Source: Cubamyces lactineus
Taxonomy: Eukaryota; Basidiomycota; Agaricomycetes; Polyporales; Polyporaceae
Direction of reading: 5' to 3'
Assembly (NCBI GenBank): GCA_022376465.1
Contig: JACDTU010000004.1
Coordinates: forward strand, 496,001 to 560,000
Length of the DNA stretch: 64,000 nt
This document shows positions 1 through 11,163 of the stretch, piece after piece. The number at the start of each line of letters is the position of its first letter. Position 1 is the first letter of the stretch. The position numbers and the translations under genes are program-made. The notes beneath the pieces are model-generated. The model worked only from the letters and a program-made list of their open reading frames with translations, was not told the DNA's origin and did no database searches.

Positions 1-1005
1 ATCGTCAAGGATCACGGCGCCGCGGCGCGTTCCAAGGCATTTCGCGTCCACATAGGCGTCCTGGCCCGCCATTCGCAGGCCTTCAAGGACTTGTTCAGCG
101 GAGAACTACTCCCTCAACCGACCACCCCAGAGGAGGCAGAGACAACGCTGGACTTGGACGGGTGTCCCAGCTTGCGCATGCCGGATTCGTACCATGACAT
201 CAAAGCCTTGCTTCGCGCTCTGTACGACAGCCCAACGTGAGTACACACACATAGCACGCCGACCACGTCGAAAGCGCGCCGATACCAATCACCCGTCATT
301 CATCCCAGGCGTCCCCCTCTGGAGGAGCCCATGCCGTTCAGCGAAGCGGCCGCGCTCGTGCGGATCGGGCACAAATACGATATAGGCCCTCTCCTGAACC
401 TAGGCCTCAAGAGCCTCAGCGCGACCTTCAGCCCACGAGCCGTCTGGAACTGGCACTCTGTCGCACAGAAGGGGCACACCACCCCCGTGCGGTCGCTCAG
501 CACCGAGTGCGTCGAGGCCGCCAATCTCTTCCGCATCACCGGCCACCGCCGTCTGCTGGTGACCGCGCTGTACGCCTGCTCTGCGATCGACAAGAAGTCT
601 CTCACGGGCGGGGTGCGACGCGCAGACGGCGCCCTGGAGATTTTGTCTCCCGACGACCTGCAGCGGTGCTGGGAGCTCCGTGCGTGCATGGACGCGCGGC
701 TGATGGACTACATCATGGACACCCTGGCCCTGCCGCCGCGCGAGGAGTGCCAACAGCCCAAAGTGTGCAACAAGGTCGTGCGGCAGAGTAGGCCCCTCCG
801 GGTGAGCCTTCGGACGCCTGTGTTTCACAAGGCGTTATATGGGGGCTTCGGACCGGTCTTCCCAGACTGGTCGTTCAATCCGTCGTTGTGCGGGCATTGT
901 CGAGCGTTCCTCGCCAAGCGCGAGCTCTCGTTCAGGAAGGAGTTGTGGCACACCCTCCCCGCGATGTTGGGGCTGTCCATCAAGGATTGGCAGGCGAATT
1001 CCTGA
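1..1005 (+). CDS. BTB/POZ domain protein, 5' end outside window
   Basis: This is the 3' part of a BTB/POZ-domain gene of the type greatly expanded in Agaricomycetes; partner and role are unknown. The first exon (1-236) is open from the first base and reads FRVHIGVLARHSQAFKDLF, the typical BTB core in which a helix precedes a short variable loop. A 72-bp GT-AG intron (237-308) follows, and the frame continues as RPPLEEPMPFSEAAALVRIGHKYDI, shown here only for its IGHKYDI-type helix that closes the BTB fold. The remaining ~170 residues are helical, with several Cys residues near the C-terminus, and match no domain I can name. The stop is TGA at 1003-1005. The start codon lies upstream of the window. 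It converges on the gamma-COP gene, with 310 bp between the two stops. BTB membership is fairly sure; any function, such as a Cullin-3 adaptor or transcription regulator, would be a guess. Confidence 0.8.
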
Positions 1006-1315
1006 GGTAATGCAGGCCCGCGCTACTCTGCCAAGGATTTCAGCTCACGCTAAGGCTCGTGAATGGATGATCGCTTACTACCATCAGCGTAGCCGTTAGG
1101 ATCCCTTGCAGAACAGGCCAGTGGTTCGAAACGTGATTTGCATGGACATTCCATACCAAAGCTGAACGTCTTGTGATGATCTGCCAACGGCAAATACCTT
1201 TTACTATCATCCAACGCTTGATGTAGCGCAATGTATTGCTGTCCACAGTAAGAGAAAACACCGCTTCCACCGTACAGACACGAGAGAATAACATCTCGAC
1301 AACGGCACGCACGAA
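1006..1315. other. Convergent intergenic spacer
   Basis: This 310-bp spacer lies between two convergent stop codons (BTB gene and gamma-COP). It should hold both 3' untranslated regions and polyadenylation sites. I see no conserved ORF or RNA gene in it. Confidence 0.6.
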
Positions 1316-4300
1316 TCAACCTCCGATCGCCGAGATGACGAGGTCCGCAGCCGCCTGCTGCTCTGCCCGGACCCCAACCTCGAGCGTGACGCCCTGCGCC
1401 TTCGAGTACGTCATGCGACACCGGACGAGCACCTTCCCGCCGCCCCCGGCGACGAGACCGGAGAGTTGTAATGTGTGCACCGTGGGCGATTGAGGGTCTT
1501 CCGTGCCGCCCAGAGGCTGCATGTTGAGGATTTCGATGACGGAGTTGCATGCCGCTGTACAATGGCGATATGTGATCAATGACGTCTGTGCCTCTGATAT
1601 GTGAGATGTAAATAGCGTACCTTTGAGCGACTCCATTGCAGGCAGGGAGAACGTTTCCGTGACGGAGACACCGCCGCGCATACGGTCCCATTCCGACGCG
1701 AAGGTGACGTAGCTCGGGACGATGTAGTCCGCCGCGGCGAGCTCCGTCTCCTCGAGCTGGTACTCGTCTTCGTAGCCCTCCTCCTCGGGCTCGCCTGTGG
1801 AGGGGTCGAGCTCCTTGCTGACGAACTTGAGGATGCACTGGAAGGACGCCTGCACGTACTCCTCGGGGCTCTCGCGCGTGAAGGACACGTACACGATCCC
1901 GGGCGATGACGCGGAGGTGAGTGTAGGAACGGGAATGATGAAGTCTTCTGTGAGCCCAGACTCGGCTTGGGGTTGCATGATGACGGAGACTTGCTCCAGC
2001 ACGGTGTCGGGAATCGTGTTTGACACATTGAACTAAATCATTATCAGACCTCTCGCATGGGTGTTTTCTCTCGAGTTAGCAACGTTACCTGGAAGACAAT
2101 GTGCTCCTTGAATATGTGCTTGACGACCGAGACCTGGTACTCTGTCTCGCTCTCCGTGAGCGGTGAAGGCTTGGAGCTGCTGCTGAGCACCGGGCCGTAT
2201 GAAGCAAGCTCGGGGACCTCCGCGAGCTGCTGAGCATAGTTTGATTGAGTCTCTGCTGCTGAAGGTGGTGGCGGCGTGGCAGCCTTGGATGTTGAAGGCA
2301 CACCGAGGGTCTCGAGCGTGGAAGGACCTAGAGTATAGAAGGCAGTATGAGAAACGCAGGCCGATTCTGAGATGACGGCAGTGCTTACGGGCGCTGTCTT
2401 TTGCGGCTTGCTCCTTGCTGACCTTGGGTATAGAAGAGACGTCAAGTGGTTCGTCAAGAGAATCGGGGTCGCTCAGATACGAGACCAGTTTTGACTCGAG
2501 GGCAGACAGGGAGTAGATGGATTCTGCGCGAAGTCAGATAAGCAATTCATGCTGCCGAACACTGAGCTTACCCTCTTTAACATAGGGCTGGATGAGCGGG
2601 GGTTCTTCGTACACCTTGAGGTAGAGCGCAGCGCGGTCGCGAACCTCGTCATCGACGTCATCGAGGCACCTATTGCTCATCAGCCTAGCTCAGCCGGTTC
2701 AGGCGTGCTACGTACCTCTTGAGGAGAACGTTGACGCTCTTGCCCAGCTTTGCGTCGATGTTGTTCAGACCGAACTTGGCGAGTGCTGAAACGGCAGCAG
2801 CACGGACGGTCGCGTTCTCAAGCACAACGCGGTTGTAGATGAACCGGATATACTTCGTAGGGTGGGGCGCCTTGGGGCCCTCGACACCGAGCAAGTGCAA
2901 GATGCGCACGGATAGCTTCGTGAATTCGCAGTCCTCAATGAACTCGCACAAGTGGGAGAGCGCTTGCTCCTTGCAGTCCGCGATGAACTTGATCATGTCG
3001 AAGATCGCCTCCACAACCGCGCGCTTGAAGTCGTACCCGCCCTCGTCGCGCAGCACCCCGGAGAGGAACGCGAGCATCGACTCGTGCTTCGCGGGGAACT
3101 TGAGGCAGAGCGAGCGGATCGCGTCGACGATGATCACCTTGAACTCGTCGCTGATCTCGCTCATGAAGCCGCTGATCTGCTTCATGAGTCGGTCCACCGA
3201 AGCTTCGTTTCCCGTCTTGAGAAGAGTTGTGATAGCGTAGGTGGCCACGCTGCGGTTAGGGTCCGAGATGAGGTTCTCCAGATCGATGTTGCAGGCTGCG
3301 ACGCTCGAGGGGTGTGATACTGCAAGCGAGGCAAGGGTGCGGGTGGCGGCAAACTTGAGTGTCGATTTCGGTGAGGATAGGAACAATTGGAGGACTACCC
3401 CGCGCAAGTTCAGAGTGACTCTACAGAGTACTAGACAATATACGTACCGGCAATCGAGCGTGTCAGTTGTTGGGGGGTAACGTTCTTCATCTCGCAAATG
3501 ACGCGTGCAGCCTCCAGGTTCACCATGTCGCTCTTGTGACGGAGCCATCCCTCGAGAAGCTCGAGCATCTGCCTCTGGGTGCTGCACGAACGTCAGAATC
3601 TGCACCCATCAAGAGACATACGCATACCGAACGCACTTCGGGTCCTCCTCCATTACCTTCGCAGCATACCGAATGAGCATACAAAGGGCCATCGGGTTCT
3701 TCAGCGTCGTGCCCGCACCAGATCTCCCCCCACCCAACTGCTGTATCATCTTCGTGACCGCCATGCGGTCCTGCTGGCGGATGAGGTACAGCAGGCCGAG
3801 CGAGTGGTACTGCGTGATCGAGCTGACGGACGGGATGGGCTGGTAGCCCGCGTTCGCGCTCGAGGACGAGCTGCCCCAGCCGAGGTACCCGCCCGAGGAC
3901 GCGCTCGAGCCGAAGAACGAGGACGAGGACGACTTGGAGTTGACCGCCTCCTGCGCCTCGTTCACCCACCGCTTCACGACGTCCTTGGCGTGCGGGAAGA
4001 GGTGGTACGCGGAGACGAGCGCGGCGGACGAGATGGACGGGTTCTTGTCGACGATGGCGGCCTTGAAGAAACGTTCGACGCCTTGCGCCATCGACGGCTA
4101 TATCCCCCTGTTGAGCTACATGGTCAAATGAGAGCATGGTGGGGCTCACTCACGTCGATGATCCTGCATAGAGCACGGATGGCGTTCGGCCGGTAGATGA
4201 CCTCCGAGTTGGGCTGCATGTCCTTCATGATGCTGCTTGTGACCATAATCACATCCTCCGCCGTCTCCGAGAGCTCCTTAATCGCTAGGTAGACCATCTG

Positions 4301-4620
4301 GCGGAGTGCACTCTGGTAATCGCAGAGCACTACGCGTGAGCCCTCTCGCGCGCCATCGTACCCCAATACAAGCGGATAAGAGCACTCACGTCTTTGTGCT
4401 GGAACAGCTTCGTCGTCCCAAAGAACAGCGTCGTCGCCTCCTGGGTGCTGAACGTCTCGCCGACATAGAGCAGATACACGATGCGCGTGAGGAGGGCCCT
4501 GCACTTGCGCGGGCTGATGGGGGATTCGTTGAAGACGCGGGCCTCCTGGATGACGGTCGTCTTGTTGTTGTAGTACGTGCTGAGGCCGCTCTCCTCGTCC
4601 TTTTTCGTTGCGAACGACAT
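1316..4620 (-). CDS. SEC21: Coatomer subunit gamma (COPI gamma-COP)
   Basis: Gamma-COP is the large adaptin-like subunit of the COPI coat, which drives retrograde Golgi-to-ER transport. The start at 4620 gives [20 protein letters not shown], followed by the conserved N-terminal [18 protein letters not shown] helix block. The next exons carry the adaptin armadillo solenoid, including [26 protein letters not shown] and [21 protein letters not shown] Pro/Ser/Thr-rich linker follows at about 2220-2330, then the appendage domain with its beta-sandwich and C-terminal platform, ending in VISAIGG. About ten short introns interrupt it. A Ser/Gly-rich stretch ([20 protein letters not shown]) within the solenoid, at about 3850-3940, looks like a lineage-specific loop. 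All exons read through without a lesion. The family assignment is secure; the exact splice sites around 2340-2660 were not all resolved. Confidence 0.95.
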
Positions 4621-6346
4621 GGTGGGCGAGGCCGCGGGCGGGGAGGGGGCTCGGAGGAGGATTCGGGATTCAGCACGACGTGGAAGGTTGTGTCTCTACC
4701 CGGCGCCCACACATCATCGCAACTCATCGCCCCACGTGGCACTTGCTCTCGCTCGCAGTACGAGCTGCACTGCATTGAATGGACTTTGCGAACGAAACTG
4801 CCTCTGCCGAGAGTTTGCAATGCTATTCCTCGCATACTCATGGAGGTACTCAGAAAATTATACCTGGCGATCCGACGCAAGCGACACATCTATGCAACAA
4901 CCTATGTATGATTTACCGGACTAACGACAACGTACATCAATGTAAAGACAGGCAAGACCTCGAGACAGAAGATGGGGGGGATTGTACGACGACGAGTCCA
5001 ACGAGGCTAGTGGGGTGAGGGATATTGGGTTGGAATACGAGATGTGGGCACCTATACTGAACTGATCGTAAATAATACAACGCGTACCATGACAGCGCGC
5101 CTGGTCACCGCTACTGGCTCCATCTATACACCGCGTCTTCTCCCACCCGTCCGCTATACACCTCCGCCTTCTCCACCCCAGCCGCAACACACTCGACAAC
5201 TCCGCCGACCAGCGGGGCGCGCGTTGAGCAAAGATACCGCAGGCCTCGGCCCGCGGCGTTCCCTCCACCACGGACGCACTCCCACCAGACGGCATTGAGC
5301 ACCACCACACCACCGCCGCCGCCACCAGCACCAACCATCACCACCACCATACCCATCCACCCGGACCAGACGCGGCGCCCTCTCTCTTCCAGCTCGCCCT
5401 CGACAGGTCCCGATCGTTGTGACGTCGGGCACCGAAGAGGTGGAGGAGAGAGGAAACAAAGATCCAGCAACGTGACGAGGCGAAATATGAGGCGAGGACG
5501 TGAGACACGAGAGGGAGATGTGGAGAGGGACGCAATGTTGACAACGGAAACCAGGAGAAAGGGGGACGAGAAGAAATAATGGGACGTATTAACGAGAGGA
5601 CGGGCGCACGAAGCGCGTGTAGGTCGCAAGCCGGGGGATTATGGAAACAACGGCGCCATGGGAAAGGGAGGAGAGAGGAATATGTACAATCGAGAACATG
5701 AGTCGAGTGGAGGACGTGATGATGCGTGCAATATGAGGAGTTGTATAGAGTCATGACGAGGAGGGGCGAAGGCATTGCATCACGGAGTACGGCGCGAGAG
5801 GGTGTCATATGTGGGCGAGGGGAATGAGGCGGCCTTCCGCGGGCGGACCATACGCATGCGCAGGTCGTCTGGAGAAGGCGTGAAAGGAAAAAGCGTCCGT
5901 ACGAGAAAGAAGGAACCTGGCATTTGGACGACGCGTGTTGGGTGCTCGAGCTTGACGATTGCACCCCGTTCGTGGATTGAGGGTTGTGTGAGAGTCTGTA
6001 CCAAGCGACGAGGGGAGGAAGGGAGGACCGTTCTTGTCCTTGCGCGAGCGATGAGCAAGTGTCCCATCGGGCGAGTTGACCAATGAGATACGAGGCCCGC
6101 GCATCCGTTCAGCTCTTCGTCCGCACGTCTTGCTCCCACGACGTGGACCCACCACCAGCGAACTATCCACTCGTTGCACCCAAACGAGCGACGCGACCGA
6201 CCAAACACAATCCGACATCCAAGGCATCCTAACGATGGCGACGAACCTGAACCGAGCGCACTCTGCATCTACCCTCCGCCCCCCATGCTCGGTCGGACCT
6301 GGACGTGCTACACCGACGACTCCCCAGTCATGAGAGGGGAAGCCGT
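4621..6346. other. Long spacer between SEC21 and casein kinase 1
   Basis: This 1.7-kb spacer lies between two minus-strand genes and so should hold the SEC21 promoter and the casein kinase 3' region. About 5130-5400 is C-rich on the plus strand (many CCACC runs), and about 5400-6070 switches to purine-rich (GGAGAGAGG-type runs). Several ORFs of 100-200 codons run through it, but they are low-complexity and overlap one another in different frames, so I call none of them genes. Confidence 0.5.
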
Positions 6347-7622
6347 TTACCAGTGTTCGTCACGTTGACGCATGGGACGCTGTTGGCCGACGGCACCAGC
6401 GGCGGCGGCAGCTTGCTGCTGTTGACGAGTGTGGGAGCGCAGCCTAGACCCAGTAAGTAAAAGTGGGGGCGAACCTTAGTTACGCCTGGAACTCACATCC
6501 TGTCGCTAACGCGGTGCTCCTCTTCTTCCTGGAGGACCTTGCGGCGGCCAGTGCCGGAGGCCTTGTTGCCAGACGACGCGCCCTCGTCCATAGCACGCTG
6601 CATGCTCCAGTCAAAGACGTAGTCGTACTGGTAACCCTCGCGAACGAAAAGGTCACGGAAGAGCTTGCGGAGGTAGGAGTAGTCCGGCTTGTCGTCGAAG
6701 CGGAGCGCCCGGGTGTAGTTGAGGAAGATACCAAACTCGTTGGGGAAACCGCGGCACAGGAGGTCGGTGGGAGTGGTCATCTTCTTCTCCATGATCCGAT
6801 CGTACTTCTGCTTCTTGGTCGCAGCCTTGAGACCCTGCCACGGGAGCGAGCCACGGAGGAAGTACATGAGTACGTAAGCGAGCGACTCGAGGTCATCTCG
6901 GCGAGCCTGCTCAACGCCCAGATGGGTGTTGATCGAGGTGTAACGCGCAGTACCAGTGAGGTTCTTGTTCTCTCTGTACGGGATGTGGAGATGGGTCTTG
7001 GGGTCGCGGTACTTCTTCGCGAGACCAAAATCGATGACATTGACTTGATTGCCCCGCTTGCCAATACCCATGAGGAAGTTGTCGGGCTTGATATCACGGT
7101 GGATGAAGTTGCGGGAGTGAATGTACTCGATACGGGAGATCTACGTATTTCGTGAGTAACCCACACGAGACTAGGGATGATGACAAAGAGCAGCAAGGCA
7201 CGTACGAGCTGATCAGCCAAAAGGAGCACCGTCTTCAGACTGAACTTGCGGTGGCAGAAGTTGAAGAGATCTTCGAGGGACGGCCCAAGGAGATCGATGA
7301 CCATCGCGTTGTAGTCGCATTCCGTGCCAAACCAGCGGACAAAGGGCACGCCAACGCCACCGGCAAGGGTCTTGTAGACCTTGGACTCGTACTCGAGCTG
7401 AGGGTGCTTGGCTTTGACAGATTCAAGCTTGATGGCGACCTCCTCACCGGAGATGATGTTGATCCCGAGGTAGATGTCACCTACATGAGAAAGCAGCTCA
7501 GCACTGTGTTGTGAGCGTCCAAGGTGGCGAGACGCACCAAAAGAGCCTGAACCAATCTTCTTGCCCAATCGGTACTTGCCTCCAACACGGAGATCGAGAC
7601 GGTGAGAGGATGAATCGGCCAT
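6347..7622 (-). CDS. Casein kinase 1 (delta/epsilon type, Hrr25/Hhp1-like)
   Basis: This is a Ser/Thr protein kinase of the CK1 family, whose members act in DNA repair, vesicle traffic, the clock and meiosis. The start is [20 protein letters not shown]. The glycine loop IGSGSFG is split by a 57-bp intron (7481-7537). Then come EEVAIKLE (catalytic Lys), [13 protein letters not shown] (catalytic loop), [12 protein letters not shown] (DFG) and the CK1-specific [15 protein letters not shown] segment. The last catalytic exon ends ...VSDR. A GT-AG intron then joins it to exon 6443-6347, which supplies a Gln/Ala-rich tail ([16 protein letters not shown]) and stop TAA at 6347-6349. Without that splice the protein would stop at an in-frame TGA inside the donor, so the tail depends on correct splicing. 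The Q/A-rich tail is what I expect of basidiomycete homologues. The family is certain; the orthologue name (HRR25 or HHP1) is inferred. Confidence 0.93.
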
Positions 7623-9833
7623 TGATGTTGAGATGAGCTGAGTTTGAGATGTTCTGTGGGATGCAGTGGGTCAGAAACTTGGCAGAGAAGGGAGAACTGT
7701 TGGGATGAAAGAGGATGTGAGGGGTTGGGGTGGGGGGTCGAAGAGGGATGACGAGTGTCTGCGGCGGTTGAAAAGCAAATGTATCCTGGGAAGACCGAGC
7801 ACAGCATCGGCGCAGCTGGCTGCTGCACCAAGGGATCCCAAAGGTGCTCTGCGAATGCTAGGGGAGGTTGCAGAATCTTTACGTGCAGTGGCGTCCTCGG
7901 CTGGGGAACAAAGCCGGAGGGTGCGGCCACGGCGAGGCGACGACGGACGGAGGAGGGATGGCTGAAGTGCTGGGGAGTGGAATGAAGAGTACTTACGATA
8001 GGAGAAAACGTTGGTGGAGTGCGAGGGAGGCGTTGGGAGATGGAAGAGGGGGAGGAGAAGGGGGTTATGAGAGCGAGGAGGGGGAGGAGGACAAGGGCAG
8101 GAGAGAAAGAACGGCGGTGGAGGGGAGGAGAGAGACGCTGCCCAGGTGGCGGACACAGCACCGTGGGAAGTTTACTCGACACACCCTGCACCACGCCACC
8201 TCCCAATAGACGCCCGCCCCCATCGATCACCCAGCGCTCTCGTCGACAAACCAGAGCGAGAGCTTCACCTCTCCTTGGATTCCATCTCCATCCTCTGTCA
8301 GAATCCTTGTCCTTTTCGCCGCCCTGGCTACGCCCTCTATGCCAATAACAATCCGCTGCAGCCCCCAAAACAATTAGCAGACAACGCGTCTTGCCTGCCT
8401 TCCAGAAATATCCAGATCCACCACATTCAAATATTACTCAACCGCTTCGCTCTCCTGACCCCACCCCCGGCGGCGGCTCTCGTCCACACCCTCCCTCTCT
8501 CGCTTTGCTCTCTGGCGCTTTTGGACCGTCCTCGGGCCTTCTAAGCTGCGCTCAGGCGGCATGCGGGCCACAATTGTCGCCGACCTTCCGCCGGCCGCAT
8601 CTTCCTTTCCTGCCTGCTTCTCGCCTGCCACCGGCCTGCTTCTCATCCCCCGCCGCGTCTCGGACGGCGCGAATCTGTCCACGTCCAAGCGCTCTCAGCT
8701 GCTGCACTGCCCTCTGATCCCCTTTTGGCTCTGTGTTATTCGGTGTACGTCCATATGCTCAATTAGATGCTGCCAATCCTCCCCGTTACCCCCGGTCGCT
8801 CCTCGGACCTGCCCCCTAATGGTCAATCACTGTGCATGCCATCACTCATCCCGTTCGCACAGTCGTTCACATGCCATGTGTTCTGCACACACGAGGGTGC
8901 TCCATCTTTCATGCCACATTGCTGTGGCCGGAGATGGGCAGTCATCAGATCGCACGCGTGCACACAACGATGCCATGTCTTTCAATGTCAAAATAGAATG
9001 AGGCCGCAGTATAATGCTTGTTGGTGCAATGGAAGCAGGGAGATGTACGGGAAGCACCCGGCATCGAGCCTCTAGTATCCCTCGCCGTACAACGGCGCAA
9101 GAGCCGTCTAAATTGGCTCACTTGCCAACGAAGCCTGTAGCCGCTATGGCTGCCTTCTCGTCTCCACAGGCATTTCGTCATGGATGACACGACCTCCTCT
9201 TCCAGGGCTTGTTCTCAGCATTCCCAGCATGGTAGAAACCATAAACTCTGCCGGAATACACGAAGACTCACCGGATCCCTCGAAGATTGTTTGTACTGTG
9301 TCATTGCCCGCTACTACCAGTAATCAGGATCACGACGCATGATGCACACGATACGTGATACATGTCTTAGCTCCCAACTGACACCCTCTTGACCCATGCT
9401 ACATCTCGCTTATATACAGAGCCGCGAATCACCCAGGAGCGAGGCAAGCAACTAAAGAGAGCTATACTGTCATAGCGTGAGTGGAGTTGATCTACTTCTA
9501 GGTTCGTCTCAAACAGACGATGGGGAGCCGGTGCGTTGGCGAGAGTACCGACTGCAACAATGTTAGCCAAGTACAGTCCCCGATTCCACCTACATACGTG
9601 CACCTACACGGTTCATCTCCCGGTCCTCCGCGTGCAAGAAGCACAAAGGGCAAGGAGGCACTTTGACTCGTCCCAGGAACCCCCGGCTTTCAAATGTCTC
9701 ACAGGTTGTAGATGTCATTTGTATTTACAGCGGATCGTACAGTAATATATCACCGCCAGCGAACAAAACAACCCCTCGCGAGTACACACTTACATACACT
9801 CCCAGCACTAGTGGGTATACGCGACCGCCGCTT
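7623..9833. other. Casein kinase upstream region and ADH downstream region
   Basis: This 2.2-kb stretch has no supported gene. The part next to the kinase start (about 7660-8130) is purine-rich on the plus strand, so it is C/T-rich on the kinase coding strand, as is common just upstream of fungal transcription starts. From about 8200 to 8830 the bias reverses. Both ends of the stretch belong to minus-strand genes: the kinase 5' leader on the left and the alcohol dehydrogenase 3' region on the right. Confidence 0.5.
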
Positions 9834-11163
9834 CTACGCAACCGGGCTGATGTCCTGTCTCAACACGTAACGGTACCGCGCGTTGCCCGCCTTGAGCCCC
9901 TCGAGCGCGACGCGCGCCTGGCTCATCGGCAGCTCCTCGACCCACGGCACGACGTCCTTCGCCGCGGCGAGCTCGAGCATCGCAAGCGCGTCCTCCTTCG
10001 TTCCCAGGAACGAGCTCCCGACGGACGACGCGTTCTTCGCGAGCGCGAACGGGTGGAGCGCGGGCAGGGGCTCGTCCACGGGCGGCAGCCCGACGGTGAT
10101 GTACTTGCCCTGGATGTACAGCATCGAGAGGATGCTCGGGAGCGACATCCCGGGCCCGAAGTGATCCACCGTCGAGATGATGATGTCCAACGAGAAGTTG
10201 TGCGGCTTCCAGAACTCCTGCAGCGACAGTCGGTGAGCGGGCATTGCAAGGAACGCTAACGAGGACTGACCTCGGTCGTGGTGTCGATGACATGGTCCGC
10301 ACCCATCCGCCGCGCGTCGTCCGCTTTCGCAGTCCCGCGGGTGAACGCATACACCTCTGCGCCCATGGCCTTGGCAAACAGCACGGCGTAGTGGCCCACG
10401 CCGCCAATGCCGATGACGCCAACTTTCTTCCCGGGGCCGCACCCATTGGCACGAAGCGGGTGGAAGACGGTGATGCCGCCGCACATCATCGACGCGGCGT
10501 GGCGCGACTCGATCTTGTCCGGGATGGGGAACACGAAGCGTTCGTGCGCACGGATCCCGGTGGAGAACCCGCCCTGCGTCGGTACGCCGTCAGAGTGAAC
10601 ACCATTCTGTTCGACCATCATATGATGAGCCCGTACAGTCGAGGAGCGCATACAAGACGTTTAGCTGGGAAGCACTGACCATAGCGATGACGAGCTGCGG
10701 GCAGTAGTTTTCGTATCCCTCATTGCAGGCGCGGCACTCGCGGCAGCTGGTGACGCCCCCACCGACGCCCACACGGTCGCCCGGACGGAGTCCCTTGACC
10801 TTCTCCCCGACGCGAGTCACCTTCCCGACGATCTCGTGCCCCACAACGAGGGGTCCGCTACGCGACTCGCCCCAGCTCTGGTTGAGGATGTGCAGATCCG
10901 AGCCGCACACGCCGCAGTGCGTGATCGCGAGCTCGACGTCCTCCGGGCCAAACGTCTTTGGCTGGAAGGACACGATCTTCAGGTCGGACCACGCTGAGGG
11001 GTCTGCGAGAAGCGAGAAGCAGGATATGGACGTGTGTATCAGCGTTAGCTCGTTTTCGTTGGGTTGCGACTGGGCATTAATCAAGGGCCGCGCGCCGCTT
11101 GTAAGCGAGATACGTACCCGTCATGGCGTAGCCTTTGAACTCGAGGGGAGCGGGAGAAGACAT
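9834..11163 (-). CDS. Zinc-dependent alcohol dehydrogenase, cinnamyl-alcohol/ADH6-like
   Basis: This is a cytosolic medium-chain dehydrogenase that likely reduces aromatic or branched aldehydes with NADPH. Exon 1 at 11163 encodes MSSPAPLEFKGYAMT. The next exon carries the catalytic zinc ligands in CGVCGSDLH and GHEIVGKVTRVG, followed by the four-Cys structural zinc lobe CRECRACNEGYENYC. The third main exon has the nucleotide fold GVIGIGGVGHYAVLFAKAMG and the segment AFTRGTAKADDARRMGADHV. The last exon ends RQDISPVA with TAG at 9834-9836. Domain order and motifs match the cinnamyl-alcohol-dehydrogenase (ADH6/7) clade. Homologues in wood-decay fungi are often linked to detoxifying lignin-derived aldehydes, but nothing in this neighbourhood proves that role here. 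No lesion was seen. Confidence 0.92.

Noticed and set aside
1095..1150. GGTTCGAAACG resembling a tRNA B box
   Set aside because: The last position breaks the B-box consensus, and no proper A box or acceptor stem pairs around it.
5338..5964. 208-codon minus-strand ORF between SEC21 and casein kinase 1
   Set aside because: The composition is low-complexity Ser/Pro/Leu from a C/T-rich tract, with overlapping open frames on both strands and no family resemblance.
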